Shown here: piece by piece, positions 19,105-28,544 of the stretch | How positions within the stretch are numbered: the first letter of the stretch is position 1 | Layout: every line of letters starts with the position of its first letter | DNA from: Actinomycetaceae bacterium | GTDB taxonomy: Bacteria > Actinomycetota > Actinomycetes > Actinomycetales > Actinomycetaceae | NCBI GenBank assembly: GCA_030538185.1 | Contig: JAUNUK010000001.1 | Span: forward strand, 546,296 to 610,295 | Reading direction: 5' to 3' | DNA length: 64,000 bases | Made by a program: the position numbers and the translations under genes | The notes under the pieces: generated by a model | The model's input: only the letters and a program-made list of their open reading frames with translations | Database searches by the model: none | What the model was told of the DNA's origin: nothing

Positions 19105-20406
19105 TTACATGAGAGGCCCCAAGGGGCGCAACAGTCTTTCTCCCAGGCGTTCCAACATGCCGCGTTCTTCCCATTGGGGGATGGTCAAGAGGCGCGCGTT
19201 GGTCATATCGGTTTCAAAGACCAGGCGCATATGTGCAGCCAGGGCAGTGGAAAAGAACTCCAGATTGATCTCGTAGTTGCCGGTCAAGGACATGCGGTCC
19301 AGGTTTGCCGTGCCTATCGTCACCCAGCGCGAATCAATCACGGCGGTTTTCGCGTGAACCATGGCCTTTTGGTAAAGCCAGATTTCAATACCGGCCTCTA
19401 AGAGTTCCAGGTAATAGGAGCGCGCCACCCAGTCGGCAGCAATGTGGTTAGAGACCTCTGGAATCAAGACCTTCACGTCCACCCCGCGCCTGGCTGTGCG
19501 AATCAAGGCATCCAGGATGTCGCGGTCGGGGATGAAATATGCCTGAGTGATCCACACGTGCTGGTGTGCCCGGTCCAGGGCCTCGATGTACAGGCCACGC
19601 ACCGGGTACAGCAGTTTATTGGGGGAATTAATGGCGCTGCGGATCTTGGGCTGCCACTGAAGGGCACCTCGGTCAAAGAGGCGCGGCTGACGGCGCTGTT
19701 TGTGTTCGTTCCAAAAATCTCTGAAGGCGTTATCCAGCTCCCACGCGCTGGGGCCCTCTATGCGCACATGGGTATCGCGCCACTGTGTAGCGTACAGGGT
19801 CCCAATGTTGTAGCCCCCGACGAAACCGATTTTCGAGTCGACAACCAAGATTTTGCGGTGATCGCGGCCCGAGTTGCGGATGGAAGGCCAACCTCGAAAC
19901 AAAGGGAAACTCAAAACGTGGAGGTGCGCAATCCTGGGGAAGCGCTTAAAAGAGGGGGTGACTACCAAATTCGCAAATGCGTCCCAGATACAAAAAACTT
20001 CAACCCCGCGTCTGGCCGCCGCAATCAGTTCGTCTTTGAATAGGGTCCCTACCTCGTCTGCTTTCCAAATGAAGGTCTCAAAGAAAATATGATCCTGAGC
20101 CTCGCGTATGGCCTGCAGCATTGCCGCATAGGTTTCGGCACCGTCCGTGTAAACAACCACCTCAGAGTCAGCGATTTTGATAGGAGTCGGGGGCGTGCGT
20201 GGATATCCATCTGCCCCACTTGTACGTCCCTTGCGTAAGGAATCGATCAGGCCGGCTGTGGCAAGTGCCAAAAACTCAACTACCAAGAAGGTAGCGGTTA
20301 TCCAACGCAGCACCTTTTTGACTCGCACAGATACACCCGCAAGTCTGCGAGAGACTTTTTCTAGGGCACGTGAAATCCTCGCCAGGAGGCCAGAAACGGA
20401 TAACAT
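19105..20406 (-). CDS. cls: Phospholipase D superfamily enzyme, cardiolipin synthase-like
   Basis: Probable membrane-anchored cardiolipin synthase. The 433 residues have a single N-terminal helix (around 35-55) and two PLD catalytic motifs, HRKILVVD with GGYNIG and HAKTAVIDSRWVTIGTANLD, each supplying the HKD His and Lys. The presence of both motifs and the FWNEHKQ and WITQAYFIPD segments fits the Cls group. Actinobacteria also have CDP-alcohol-type cardiolipin synthases, so a different phosphatidyl transfer role is possible. It stands alone on the minus strand between ligA and gatC. Confidence 0.85.
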   Translation of the reverse strand: MLSVSGLLARISRALEKVSRRLAGVSVRVKKVLRWITATFLVVEFLALATAGLIDSLRKGRTSGADGYPRTPPTPIKIADSEVVVYTDGAETYAAMLQAIREAQDHIFFETFIWKADEVGTLFKDELIAAARRGVEVFCIWDAFANLVVTPSFKRFPRIAHLHVLSFPLFRGWPSIRNSGRDHRKILVVDSKIGFVGGYNIGTLYATQWRDTHVRIEGPSAWELDNAFRDFWNEHKQRRQPRLFDRGALQWQPKIRSAINSPNKLLYPVRGLYIEALDRAHQHVWITQAYFIPDRDILDALIRTARRGVDVKVLIPEVSNHIAADWVARSYYLELLEAGIEIWLYQKAMVHAKTAVIDSRWVTIGTANLDRMSLTGNYEINLEFFSTALAAHMRLVFETDMTNARLLTIPQWEERGMLERLGERLLRPLGPLM

Positions 20407-20464
20407 AATGCCCTTAGCCTATTCCACGGGCATTGCGTGTGCATGTAAAGGGGCTGCAAGCTAC

Positions 20465-20480
20465 TACACTGCAAGACATG
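20465..20480 (+). promoter_or_regulatory. Possible leaderless promoter for gatCAB
   Basis: A TACACT -10-like box at 20465-20470 sits seven bases before the gatC ATG, and no Shine-Dalgarno sequence is visible upstream. Transcription would begin at or within a base of the start codon, giving a leaderless mRNA, which is common in Actinomycetota. No good -35 box is seen. Confidence 0.35.
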
Positions 20481-20774
20481 TCCACGATTGATGAAGCAGA
20501 GGTCGCCCGTGTCGCGGAGCTGGCCCGAATTGCCCTAACACCAGAAGAGATCACGCGTTTTGCTGGGGAATTGGATCAAATTGCATCCGCCGTTGCGAAG
20601 GTAGCCGAGGTCGCCACCCCGGATGTTCCTGCAACCTCACACCCCATACACATGACGAATGTGTGGCGCGAAGACCTGGTTGGTGAGACCTTGGACCGAG
20701 ACATCGTCATGTCGCAGGCTCCGTCTAGCGAGGACGGGATGTTCTTGGTGCCTCAGATCCTGGGAGAGGAGTAA
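20478..20774 (+). CDS. gatC: Asp/Glu-tRNA(Asn/Gln) amidotransferase subunit C
   Basis: Small stabilising subunit of the GatCAB complex, which converts Glu-tRNA(Gln) and/or Asp-tRNA(Asn) to the amidated forms. The 98 residues contain the family helix [21 protein letters not shown] and the C-terminal MFLVPQIL. The start at 20478 (MSTIDEAEV) matches the family; an upstream GTG/ATG would add a foreign tail. It leads a tight gatC-gatA-gatB operon, two bases before gatA. Confidence 0.94.
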   Translation: MSTIDEAEVARVAELARIALTPEEITRFAGELDQIASAVAKVAEVATPDVPATSHPIHMTNVWREDLVGETLDRDIVMSQAPSSEDGMFLVPQILGEE

Positions 20775-20776
20775 CC

Positions 20777-22297
20777 GTGAAAGACATCGTTTTCAAGACG
20801 GCAGCTGAACTGTCAAGGCTCTTGGCGTCAGGTGAGCTGAGCTCACTCGAATTGACGAAGGCATGTTTGGAGCGCATACGCACGCATGATCCGAAAATTC
20901 ATGCTTTCTTGCACGTGGACGCAGACGGTGCGCTTGAGACCGCTGCACAGGTTGACGCAAGGCGCGCTGCAGGCGAAAAAATGCATCCCCTGGCGGGCAT
21001 CCCAGTGGCCTTGAAGGACAATATTGTCATCCAGGGAATGCCTACAACCTGCGCATCAAAGATGCTAGAGGGCTGGGAATCGCCCTACGACGCTACGGTT
21101 GTTGTCAAGCTCAAAGAGGCTGGATTGCCGATTGTTGGCAAGACCAATATGGATGAATTCGCCATGGGATCATCGACCGAGAACTCCGCCTTCGGAGCCA
21201 CGCTCAACCCTTGGAACACTGAGAGGATTCCGGGCGGCTCAGGTGGTGGCTCTGCTGCTGCCGTCGCTGCCTATATGGTGCCTTTGGCACTAGGCACGGA
21301 TACGGGTGGTTCCATCCGCCAACCTGGTGCGTGCACGGGGACAGTTGGCGCAAAACCCACCTATGGCGCTGTTTCTCGCTATGGGGCAGTGGCTATGGCT
21401 TCTTCCTTGGACCAGATTGGACCGGTTGCCCGCACCGTTGAAGATGCCGCAATGTTGCAAGAACTTCTAGGCGGACACGATGTTTATGATTCGACGTCCC
21501 TGCCCGACCCAGTGCCCGACCTTTCAGCCGCCGTTTGCACTGGAGCCGCTGAGGCTAACAGCGCCAAGGGGTTGCGCGTTGGCATCATTAAACAGCTCTC
21601 CGGTGAGGGCTACCAGGCCGGTGTCCTGGAGACCTTCAACGCCACAGTCCAGCGCCTGAAGGACGCGGGTGCCACGGTTGTAGAGGTCGACTGTCCATCT
21701 TTTGAGTACTCTCTAGCCGCCTACTATTTGATTATGCCTGCCGAGGTGTCTTCTAATCTGGCGCGTTTTGATGGCGTGCGTTACGGTCTGCGGGTGGAGC
21801 CCAGCGAAGGGCCTGTGACAGCGGAAACCATGATGGCTGCCACTAGAGGGGCAGGCTTTGGCGACGAAGTAAAGCGTCGCATTATCCTGGGCACACATGT
21901 TTTGTCTGCAGGCTTCTTCGATGCGTATTACGGCTCGGCTTTGAAAGTGCGCACCCTGGTCCTGCGCGACCTGGCTGCCGCCTTTGAAAAAGTGGACGTT
22001 TTGGTGACGCCTACCGCCCCGACAACTGCCTTCAAATTCGGTGAAAACGCGGACAACCTTTTGGCCATGTACTTGAATGATGTGGCGACCTTGCCTGCAA
22101 ATATGGCTGGGATACCTGCCATTTCGATACCTGTTGGCCTGGCGCCGGACGACTCTATGCCGGTCGGCTTCCAAATCCTGGCACCTGCCAAAGAAGATGC
22201 CCGCATGTACAAGGTCGCTGCCTTGGTGGAAGCCCAGGTAAGGGCGGCAGACCTCCTGCCTGCCTGCCCCGCAAAGAATTGGAAGGATGAAGCCTGA
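20777..22297 (+). CDS. gatA: Asp/Glu-tRNA(Asn/Gln) amidotransferase subunit A
   Basis: Amidase-signature subunit that releases ammonia from glutamine for GatB. The catalytic Lys is in [10 protein letters not shown], the cis-Ser in [11 protein letters not shown], and the Ser nucleophile in [11 protein letters not shown], preceded by the glycine-rich [13 protein letters not shown]. The 506-residue length is standard. GTG start with GGGAGAGGAG upstream. Its stop overlaps the gatB start by one base. Confidence 0.97.
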   Translation: MKDIVFKTAAELSRLLASGELSSLELTKACLERIRTHDPKIHAFLHVDADGALETAAQVDARRAAGEKMHPLAGIPVALKDNIVIQGMPTTCASKMLEGWESPYDATVVVKLKEAGLPIVGKTNMDEFAMGSSTENSAFGATLNPWNTERIPGGSGGGSAAAVAAYMVPLALGTDTGGSIRQPGACTGTVGAKPTYGAVSRYGAVAMASSLDQIGPVARTVEDAAMLQELLGGHDVYDSTSLPDPVPDLSAAVCTGAAEANSAKGLRVGIIKQLSGEGYQAGVLETFNATVQRLKDAGATVVEVDCPSFEYSLAAYYLIMPAEVSSNLARFDGVRYGLRVEPSEGPVTAETMMAATRGAGFGDEVKRRIILGTHVLSAGFFDAYYGSALKVRTLVLRDLAAAFEKVDVLVTPTAPTTAFKFGENADNLLAMYLNDVATLPANMAGIPAISIPVGLAPDDSMPVGFQILAPAKEDARMYKVAALVEAQVRAADLLPACPAKNWKDEA

Positions 22298-23796
22298 TGT
22301 CTGATGAACTTGTCGCTTTTGATGAAGCTGTAAAAGACTACGACCCAGTAATCGGCATTGAGGTCCACGTTGAACTGGGCACTGCTACCAAGATGTTTGA
22401 CTTGGCTCCCAACAGTTTTGGCGCCGACCCAAATACCAATATCACCCCTGTGACATTGGGTTTGCCTGGTTCTCTACCGATTTTGAACAAGAAAGCTGTC
22501 GAGTACGCAATCAAGTTGGGCCTGGCCCTGAATTGTTCGATTGCGGAATACTGCCGTTTTTCTCGTAAGAACTATTTTTATCCGGACTTGACCAAGGCAT
22601 TCCAGACGTCACAGTATGACGAGCCCATCTGTTTTGACGGCTGGGTGGATGTCGAATTGGATGACGGCGAGATCTTCCGCGTCCAGGTGGAACGCGCCCA
22701 CATGGAAGAAGACGCGGGGAAGAACGTCCACGTAGGCGGTGCAGCCGGCCGCATACACGGGGCGGATTATTCCTTGTGTGACTACAACCGTGCAGGCGTG
22801 CCCTTGGTGGAAATCGTGACCAAACCCATTGAGGGTGCAGGTGCGCGCGCCCCCGAGGTGGCAGCGAAATACGTTGAGACCTTGCGCGATATCTGCCGGG
22901 CTATTGGTGTATCTGAGGCCAGGATGGAACGCGGTAATGTGCGTGCAGATGTGAACCTTTCCTTGCGTAAAACCCCCGATTCGCCTCTGGGGACGCGCTC
23001 TGAAACGAAGAACGTCAACTCCTTTAGGGCGATTGACAGGGCAGTGCGCTACGAAATCAGCCGCCAGGCAGCAATCCTGAACAAGGGTGGGAAAGTCGTT
23101 CAAGAAACCCGCCACTGGCATGAGGAAGATTCTTCTACGTCCTCTGGGCGAGAAAAATCGGATGCCGAGGACTACCGCTACTTCCCGGAACCGGACCTGC
23201 TTCCCTTGGCGCCCTCGCGCGATTTTATTGAGGAACTGCGCGCTTCCATGCCAGAGCTTCCTTTGGCTAAACGGCGCAGGTTGCACGCCGAGTGGGGCTT
23301 TAGCGATTTGGAAATGCGCGATGTCGTCTTCGCCGGTGCCGTGGATCTGATCGAGGCTACGGTTGTGGCTGGCGCCAAGCCCGATGCGGCACGCAAGTGG
23401 TGGATGGGTGAACTGGCCCGCACGGCTAAAGAACAGGACATTGCTCTCGAAGACCTCACAATTACCCCCAAGGATATTGTGGATCTGCAGGTCATGGTCG
23501 ATAGCGGTGACCTGAACGACAAACTTGCCAGGCAGGTTTTGGCAGGCGTTTTGGCAGGGGAAGGCAGTCCAGCTGAGGTTGTGGACAAGCGCGGCCTGAA
23601 GGTTGTCAGCGATGACGGCGCTTTGATCGAGGCCATCGATCAGGCACTTGCATCTCAGCCTGATGTCTTGGACAAGATCAGGGATGGCAAGGTCCAAGCG
23701 GCCGGTGCCATCGTGGGAGCCGTCATGAAGGCCACCAAGGGCCAGGCAGATGCCGGGCGAGTTCGCGAACTCATTATGGAGCGTGCAAACGCCTAA
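22297..23796 (+). CDS. gatB: Asp/Glu-tRNA(Asn/Gln) amidotransferase subunit B
   Basis: Kinase-amidase subunit that activates the misacylated tRNA and transfers ammonia. The 499 residues show [15 protein letters not shown], the metal-site region [40 protein letters not shown] and ADVNLSLR, followed by the helical tail domain and the YqeY-like C-terminus ([25 protein letters not shown]). Last gene of the operon, followed immediately by a strong hairpin. Confidence 0.97.
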   Translation: MSDELVAFDEAVKDYDPVIGIEVHVELGTATKMFDLAPNSFGADPNTNITPVTLGLPGSLPILNKKAVEYAIKLGLALNCSIAEYCRFSRKNYFYPDLTKAFQTSQYDEPICFDGWVDVELDDGEIFRVQVERAHMEEDAGKNVHVGGAAGRIHGADYSLCDYNRAGVPLVEIVTKPIEGAGARAPEVAAKYVETLRDICRAIGVSEARMERGNVRADVNLSLRKTPDSPLGTRSETKNVNSFRAIDRAVRYEISRQAAILNKGGKVVQETRHWHEEDSSTSSGREKSDAEDYRYFPEPDLLPLAPSRDFIEELRASMPELPLAKRRRLHAEWGFSDLEMRDVVFAGAVDLIEATVVAGAKPDAARKWWMGELARTAKEQDIALEDLTITPKDIVDLQVMVDSGDLNDKLARQVLAGVLAGEGSPAEVVDKRGLKVVSDDGALIEAIDQALASQPDVLDKIRDGKVQAAGAIVGAVMKATKGQADAGRVRELIMERANA

Positions 23797-23803
23797 TTCG
23801 AAG

Positions 23804-23870
23804 GATTGCCGAGGGCGGAGTTGCAAAAGTGTAGGCACTTTTGAACGTCCCGCCCTCGGCAATCTTTTTA
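23804..23870 (+). terminator. Long hairpin terminator made of an inverted pair of ATTGCCGAGGGCGG
   Basis: Two exact 14-bp copies face each other, at 23805-23818 (plus) and 23850-23863 (minus). With one extra base pair the outer stem is 15 bp (23804-23818 with 23850-23864), and CAAAAGTG can pair with CACTTTTG inside. TCTTTTTA follows. It sits just after gatB. This is the clearest example in the window of the repeated word being used as a terminator. Confidence 0.8.
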
Positions 23871-24107
23871 AAAAATATGAAAATAAAAAAATCTGTTGAA
23901 TAAGCAAAACCATTCAAGAGTAAGCCGAGGCTCTGTCAAATAAGGTCAAAAATGGCTACTTCTATTCAGAAGGTAAACGTTGAGGCCGAGGTCTTCGAGG
24001 AATAGTGTTACAACTTGGACACAATCCGCTCGTGGATTACGCATTGGTGAGTAATACCAGTCACAATAGCAAGTGTCGATATGCAGGTGATGACGCCGGT
24101 ACGACAG

Positions 24108-24117
24108 ACAACGTTGT
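24108..24117. promoter_or_regulatory. Candidate LacI-type operator, ACAACGTTGT
   Basis: A perfect 10-bp palindrome with the CG centre typical of LacI-family operators (AACGTT core), 18 bases before the sugar-binding-protein start. LacI repressors commonly control carbohydrate ABC operons of Actinomycetota; no lacI gene is present next to it, so the assignment rests on position and symmetry only. Confidence 0.4.
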
Positions 24118-24135
24118 TTATAAAAGGAGATATAG

Positions 24136-25449
24136 ATGCGACGGATAGTTGCAGTCCTGGGTGCGGTGGCACTCACGGCCTCACTCGCGGCTTGCGGTGG
24201 CGGCGATAAGAAGACCGACACTGGCGCTGATGGTACGACCCCTCCTGCCGATGATGGTGGCAAGAAGGTAGGCGTTGTTACCTGGTGGTCTGCTGGCTCT
24301 GAAAAAGATGGCCTGGCAGCTTTGGAAAATGTGTTCAAGGAACAGAATCCAGACATTACATTCGAAAACCAAGCGGTTTCGGGCGGTTCGGGCTCAAACG
24401 CCAAGCAGAAGTTGCAGACAGACCTGGCAGCCAAGAATCCACCTGACACGTACCAGGCCCACGCTGGTGCCGAGCTTTCTTCGGACATCGAAGCTGGCTA
24501 CTTGGAAGACGTCTCGAACCTGTATGACGAGTTCAACCTGCGTAACGCTTTCCCAGCGACGCTTTTGGACCGCCTGACAGTTGACGGCAAGATCTACTCA
24601 GTGCCCTCCAACGTCCACCGCGGAAACGTCGTGTGGGTATCCCCAGCAGCCCTCGAAAAGGCAGGCCTGGATCCCAAGACACCTCCGGCAAACCTGGATG
24701 CGTGGATTGCCGATATGGAGAAGTTGAAGGCCGCTGGTGTGGAATACCCCATCACGGTAGGTGCGGACTGGACACAGTTGCAGCTGCTTGAGACTGTGTT
24801 GATCTCGGATCTGGGTGCTGAAGGCTACAACGGCCTGTTCAGTGGCACCACACAGTGGGATTCGGCAGATGTCACCAAGGCCCTCGAGCACTTCTCTAAG
24901 ATCATGTCCTTCACGGATCCTGGCCTCTACCAAGAGGACTGGGAGCCCGCCATGAAGTCAATCATCAACAACGATGGCAAGGTTGCCTACAACGTTATGG
25001 GCGACTGGGCACCTGCTGCTTTCAAGGCTGCCGAGAAGAAGTGGAGCCAGGACTTCTACACCTGGCCCGTCCCCGGCAATGAGGGCGTCTTCGACTTCCT
25101 GGCTGACTCCTTCACCCTGCCTGTAGGTGCCAAGAACATTGATGGGGCCAAGGCATGGTTGAAGACGATCTCTTCGGTCGAAGGCCAGATTGCCTTCAAC
25201 GTGATCAAGGGCTCCATTCCTGCTCGCTCGGATCTGACACCCGAACAGATCGCTGAGTTCTCTGAATACCAGCAGGACGCCATGAAGTCCTTCGGAAATG
25301 ACACCATCGTTTCCTCTATCGCTCACGGTGCGGCTGTCTCCATCGCTTCGTCTGAAGCTATGAAGCAGGCCATCTCGAAGTTCACCTCCGGTGGCGCCAC
25401 CGATATTGCGACACTACAAAAGGAACTAGTAGACGCTGCCACTAAGTAG
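24136..25449 (+). CDS. Carbohydrate ABC transporter substrate-binding lipoprotein (SBP family 1)
   Basis: Captures a sugar outside the membrane. The 437-residue protein starts with a lipoprotein signal (MRRIVAVLGAVALTASLAAC, lipobox SLAAC) and a Gly/Asp-rich linker, then the MalE-like fold: VGVVTWWSAGSEKDGLAAL, NPPDTYQAHAGAEL, VNVMGDWAPAAF-type motif (YNVMGDWAPAAF). AAAAGGAG precedes the ATG. It heads a three-gene operon with two permeases; no ATPase is encoded, so a shared MsiK-type ATPase elsewhere is inferred. The pattern of the binding site resembles glucose/mannose-type binding proteins, but the substrate is not determined. Confidence 0.93.
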   Translation: MRRIVAVLGAVALTASLAACGGGDKKTDTGADGTTPPADDGGKKVGVVTWWSAGSEKDGLAALENVFKEQNPDITFENQAVSGGSGSNAKQKLQTDLAAKNPPDTYQAHAGAELSSDIEAGYLEDVSNLYDEFNLRNAFPATLLDRLTVDGKIYSVPSNVHRGNVVWVSPAALEKAGLDPKTPPANLDAWIADMEKLKAAGVEYPITVGADWTQLQLLETVLISDLGAEGYNGLFSGTTQWDSADVTKALEHFSKIMSFTDPGLYQEDWEPAMKSIINNDGKVAYNVMGDWAPAAFKAAEKKWSQDFYTWPVPGNEGVFDFLADSFTLPVGAKNIDGAKAWLKTISSVEGQIAFNVIKGSIPARSDLTPEQIAEFSEYQQDAMKSFGNDTIVSSIAHGAAVSIASSEAMKQAISKFTSGGATDIATLQKELVDAATK

Positions 25450-25466
25450 TCACTAGAACGCTAGTC

Positions 25467-25504
25467 TTTAGGGGTGGGTGTGTGCTTACACACCCACCCC
25501 TAAA
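25467..25504 (+). terminator. Perfect 16-bp stem-loop between binding protein and permease
   Basis: TTTAGGGGTGGGTGTG at 25467-25482 pairs perfectly with 25489-25504 around a six-base loop. There is no T-run, so it is more likely a 3'-end stabiliser or partial attenuator that raises binding-protein expression over the permeases, as intercistronic hairpins do in maltose operons. The role is inferred. Confidence 0.65.
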
Positions 25505-25531
25505 GCAGAGAAAACGAGGCAATGGTCAACT

Positions 25532-26503
25532 ATGAATGCAGGATTACAACAGTCCATCCCTCTTCCAAAGGCTGTGAAGTCAAGGGGGAAACCACGCTCG
25601 TCTAACAGTTGGCGTCAATGGGGTCCGGGCTTATTGCTGCTCTCACCGTCCATTGTCTTGGTGGGGATATTTGTCTACGGCCTCATCGGTTCAAATATTT
25701 TCATGTCCCTGCGTGACAACCACTCTGCCGCGCAGCTAAATGGCACGAAGCCAGTCAAGATGGTCTGGTTTGAAAACTTTGCAGCCCTGTTTGCTAACCC
25801 TGATTTCCAGCACTCTTTAAAGAACTTGCTGGTTTTCACCGTTATGTTCCTTATGGGAACCCTGCTCATTGGTTTCCTTTGGGCTTGGCTCATGGATAAA
25901 CCCATTAAGGGTGAGGGCATTTTCCGGTCAATCTTCTTGTTCCCTATGGCTGTTTCCTTTATCGCCTCCGGTGTGGTGTGGCGCTGGTTGCTAAACCCCG
26001 GCATGGATAACTCTGCTTCCGGGTTGAACCGACTGTTCCAAATGGTTGGCCTGGACTTCCTGCAAAACAAGTGGACAGCATCTCCCAACTGGGCAATCTT
26101 GGCCATCTGTGTTGCGGCAATCTGGCAGCTCTCCGGTTATGTCATGGCCCTGTTCTTGGCAGGTTTTCGCGGCATCCCAGACGATCTTCGCGAGGCCGCC
26201 AGGGTGGACGGTGCTAATGAATGGCAGCTCTACCGCTCGATTATCTTCCCTCAGTTGGCGCCTGTCGCGCTGTCTGCCGTGATCATCATCGCCCACATGT
26301 CTTTGAAGTCTTTCGACTTGATTATCTCTATTACCAACCAGACCTGGTATCCCACAAAGGTGCCCGCCATTGATATGTACAACTTTATGACGGTTAACGA
26401 TCACTCTATGGCGGCCGCAGTCGGTACGGTTTTGTTGGTTATCGTGGCGGTGTTTGTCGTGCCCTACTTGTACCACGATGCAAAGGGGGCGAAGCAACGA
26501 TGA
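25532..26503 (+). CDS. Sugar ABC transporter permease, MalF/UgpA type
   Basis: First channel subunit of the sugar importer, 323 residues. I start it at the ATG at 25532 because the in-frame GTG at 25478 lies inside the intercistronic hairpin. After a basic N-terminus the helices begin with GPGLLLLSPSIVLVGIFVYGL. The ATPase-docking EAA motif is [26 protein letters not shown]. It overlaps the second permease by four bases. Confidence 0.92.
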   Translation: MNAGLQQSIPLPKAVKSRGKPRSSNSWRQWGPGLLLLSPSIVLVGIFVYGLIGSNIFMSLRDNHSAAQLNGTKPVKMVWFENFAALFANPDFQHSLKNLLVFTVMFLMGTLLIGFLWAWLMDKPIKGEGIFRSIFLFPMAVSFIASGVVWRWLLNPGMDNSASGLNRLFQMVGLDFLQNKWTASPNWAILAICVAAIWQLSGYVMALFLAGFRGIPDDLREAARVDGANEWQLYRSIIFPQLAPVALSAVIIIAHMSLKSFDLIISITNQTWYPTKVPAIDMYNFMTVNDHSMAAAVGTVLLVIVAVFVVPYLYHDAKGAKQR

Positions 26504-27384
26504 GTACCACTACTGTTTTCGAAAAAGAAATGGCTGCACAAAAAGTCGGCAATCCAAAGCTCGGAAGAACCTTGGGCACATCTGCTCGCTACGTGCTGTT
26601 GATTGTTTCACTGTGTATTGTCCTCATGCCGGTCTATGTCTTGCTGGTGACCTCCTTCAAGACAGCCACTGACGCTGATCCCTCTACGACGTGGATGTTG
26701 CCAACAGACTGGAGTATCCAAAACTGGATTAATGCCTGGGAAGCCCTCAAGGGTGGCCTGGCCAGGTCGCTGATGTTGGTTATCCCGTCATCGTTGATCT
26801 CATCCTTCCTGGGCTCAGCCAATGGTTTTGTGCTATCTCGTTGGCGTTTTCCAGGTTCCAATGTGGTCTTTACCATGATCCTCTTTGGGATGTTTATCCC
26901 TTACCAGGCCGTCATGATTCCCCTGATGAAGATTATCGTGGGGACAGGGGCACCTTTCGGGATCCCAACCCTTATCTTCATGCACGTTGTTTACGGCATC
27001 CCCATTTGTACCCTGATCTTCAGGAACTACTACGAGTCGATCCCTATGGAACTCATCGAGGCAGCCCGTGTGGACGGTGCAGGCATGCTGCGCACGTATT
27101 TCTCGGTGGTCCTACCGATTTCGGTTCCATCCTTCGTGGTAGTCATAATTTGGCAGTTCACCTCGGCGTGGAATGACTTCCTCTTTGCTTTGTTCTTCGG
27201 TGGGACCTCTCAAAGTGGACCTGTCACCTTGGCTTTGAATGAGCTGGCCCACGGCTCCATCATGGCCGACTACGGCGGTTCCATGGCTGGTGCCTTGATC
27301 GCCTCCGTGCCCACATTGATCGTCTACATTGCGCTTGGCAAGTACTTCGTCGGCGGCCTCATGTCAGGTTCAGTAAAAGGCTAA
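26500..27384 (+). CDS. Sugar ABC transporter permease, MalG/UgpE type
   Basis: Second channel subunit, 294 residues, with six predicted helices and the EAA loop [24 protein letters not shown]. The first helix is [24 protein letters not shown]. Starts by ATGA overlap with the previous gene and ends just before the inverted-pair hairpin at 27388. Confidence 0.93.
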   Translation: MSTTTVFEKEMAAQKVGNPKLGRTLGTSARYVLLIVSLCIVLMPVYVLLVTSFKTATDADPSTTWMLPTDWSIQNWINAWEALKGGLARSLMLVIPSSLISSFLGSANGFVLSRWRFPGSNVVFTMILFGMFIPYQAVMIPLMKIIVGTGAPFGIPTLIFMHVVYGIPICTLIFRNYYESIPMELIEAARVDGAGMLRTYFSVVLPISVPSFVVVIIWQFTSAWNDFLFALFFGGTSQSGPVTLALNELAHGSIMADYGGSMAGALIASVPTLIVYIALGKYFVGGLMSGSVKG

Positions 27385-27387
27385 AAC

Positions 27388-27432
27388 ATTGCCGAGGGCG
27401 GCCACAGCAGCAATCTGGCCGCCCTCGGAAAT
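27388..27432 (+). terminator. Hairpin made of an inverted pair of ATTKCCGAGGGCGG
   Basis: An exact plus copy (ATTGCC form, 27388-27401) and an exact minus copy (ATTTCC form, 27419-27432) face each other across the loop; GGCCA-TGGCC extends the pairing inward, giving a stem of about 17 bp with one mismatch at the G/T position. It lies four bases after the permease stop. No T-run follows directly. Confidence 0.7.
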
Positions 27433-27613
27433 GAGATCTAGCACTCTTCGCCATGAATGGTTAGGATACCTTTGGAAAGTCTGGCAGAATAGACCCTTGT
27501 ACTCGCTGGATGATGCCCTCTCATCATTGCGGCGTTGTTCTCGGCCAACACGAATACCGATACCCACCGGATGTTTGTTGCGGCCAAAATCAGAAAATAG
27601 GAGTTCCACTCAA

Positions 27614-28192
27614 GTGGCAGTACGAATTCGACTCAAGCGAATCGGTAAGATTCACGCACCCATTTACCGCGTTGTTGTTGTTGACTCTAGGAAGAAGCGC
27701 GATGGTCGCGTTATCGAACAGGTCGGCAAATATGATGCCCTTCAGCAGCCCTCTTTGATCGATATTGAATCAGAGCGCGTTGCCTACTGGCTGTCGGTTG
27801 GCGCTCAGCCCTCAGAGCAGGTTATGCGCTTGCTGAAACTGACGGGTGACTGGGCACGCCACAAGGGCGTTAAAGACCCGGTATCGCGCGTGCAGTTCAA
27901 GGACGCAGATGCCGCGGCGAAGAGCAAAGAAGAAGCCCTGAAGGCCGCCGAGGCTGCAGCCGAAAAACTGAAGGCCGCCAAGGCTGAAGAGGAAGCCAAG
28001 GCTAAGGCCGAGGCCGAGGCAGCTGCCAAGGAAGAAGCCAAGGCAGCTGAGGCAGCTGAGGCTGAAACAGCCGAGGTTTCTGATGCAGCAGAGCAAGAGG
28101 CTCCCGCCGAGGAAAAGGTAGAAGCTTCAGCTGAAGCTCCGGCAGAAGAGCCTGCAGACGAAGCAGCAGAAGCCAAGGCTGAGGACGCCTGA
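27614..28192 (+). CDS. rpsP: 30S ribosomal protein S16 with a long Ala/Lys/Glu tail
   Basis: The first 80 or so residues are canonical S16 ([41 protein letters not shown]). The GTG at 27614 is chosen by family alignment with AGGAG ten bases upstream. The remaining 100 or more residues form a low-complexity tail of Ala, Lys and Glu turning into Ala/Glu/Asp, probably an extended helix. Tails on S16 are common in Actinomycetota, but at 192 residues this one is long. It heads rpsP-khpA, closed by a terminator. Confidence 0.94.
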   Translation: MAVRIRLKRIGKIHAPIYRVVVVDSRKKRDGRVIEQVGKYDALQQPSLIDIESERVAYWLSVGAQPSEQVMRLLKLTGDWARHKGVKDPVSRVQFKDADAAAKSKEEALKAAEAAAEKLKAAKAEEEAKAKAEAEAAAKEEAKAAEAAEAETAEVSDAAEQEAPAEEKVEASAEAPAEEPADEAAEAKAEDA

Positions 28193-28193
28193 A

Positions 28194-28430
28194 ATGTTGC
28201 CTGACGCCCTAGAGCACCTGGTCCGCGGCATTGTGGATGACCCTGACGCGGTGCGTGTTTCAGAGAAGTCCTTGCGCAGAGGATCCCTCCTGGAGGTGAG
28301 GGTTGCCCCCTCAGACCTGGGACGAGTCATCGGGCGCTCAGGACGAACAGCGAAAGCACTGCGTGCCGTTATGGGAGCCATCTCAAAGAACGGTTCAGTC
28401 CGTGTGGATGTTGTAGACACGGATCGCTAA
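28194..28430 (+). CDS. khpA: KH-domain RNA-binding protein (KhpA/YlqC)
   Basis: A 78-residue single-KH protein that binds RNA and, in other bacteria, works with KhpB on small RNAs and cell-division transcripts. The GxxG loop is in GRVIGRSGRTAKALRAVM. It follows rpsP by one base and normally precedes rimM; here a strong terminator and a minus-strand regulator intervene. Confidence 0.92.
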   Translation: MLPDALEHLVRGIVDDPDAVRVSEKSLRRGSLLEVRVAPSDLGRVIGRSGRTAKALRAVMGAISKNGSVRVDVVDTDR

Positions 28431-28440
28431 TAAGTCTACG

Positions 28441-28484
28441 TTTGTGGCCTCAAGGGTAATCCTTGGGGCCACAAAGCATTTTTG
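28441..28484 (+). terminator. Rho-independent terminator after khpA
   Basis: A 15-bp stem with one G-T pair (28441-28455 with 28461-28475), five-base loop and a following ATTTTTG. It separates rpsP-khpA from the rimM unit. Confidence 0.8.
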
Positions 28485-28544
28485 TCCCAAAATGAAACGA
28501 CCTTGCTCGCAACGTTGCGTCCTCGGTCCTCGGTATATGTGGGT

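Larger units (their letters stand above)
23797..24135. other. Intergenic region between gatB and the sugar transporter
   Basis: This 339-bp gap holds the gatB terminator built from an inverted pair of the repeated word (23804-23870), an AT-rich stretch (about 23865-23920), and the promoter region of the following binding-protein gene with a palindrome at 24108-24117. No convincing gene is present in it. Confidence 0.6.

Noticed and set aside
22609..23913. A 434-residue minus-strand open frame opposite gatB
   Set aside because: It mirrors the strongly conserved gatB gene, shows no recognisable domain and has no ribosome site.
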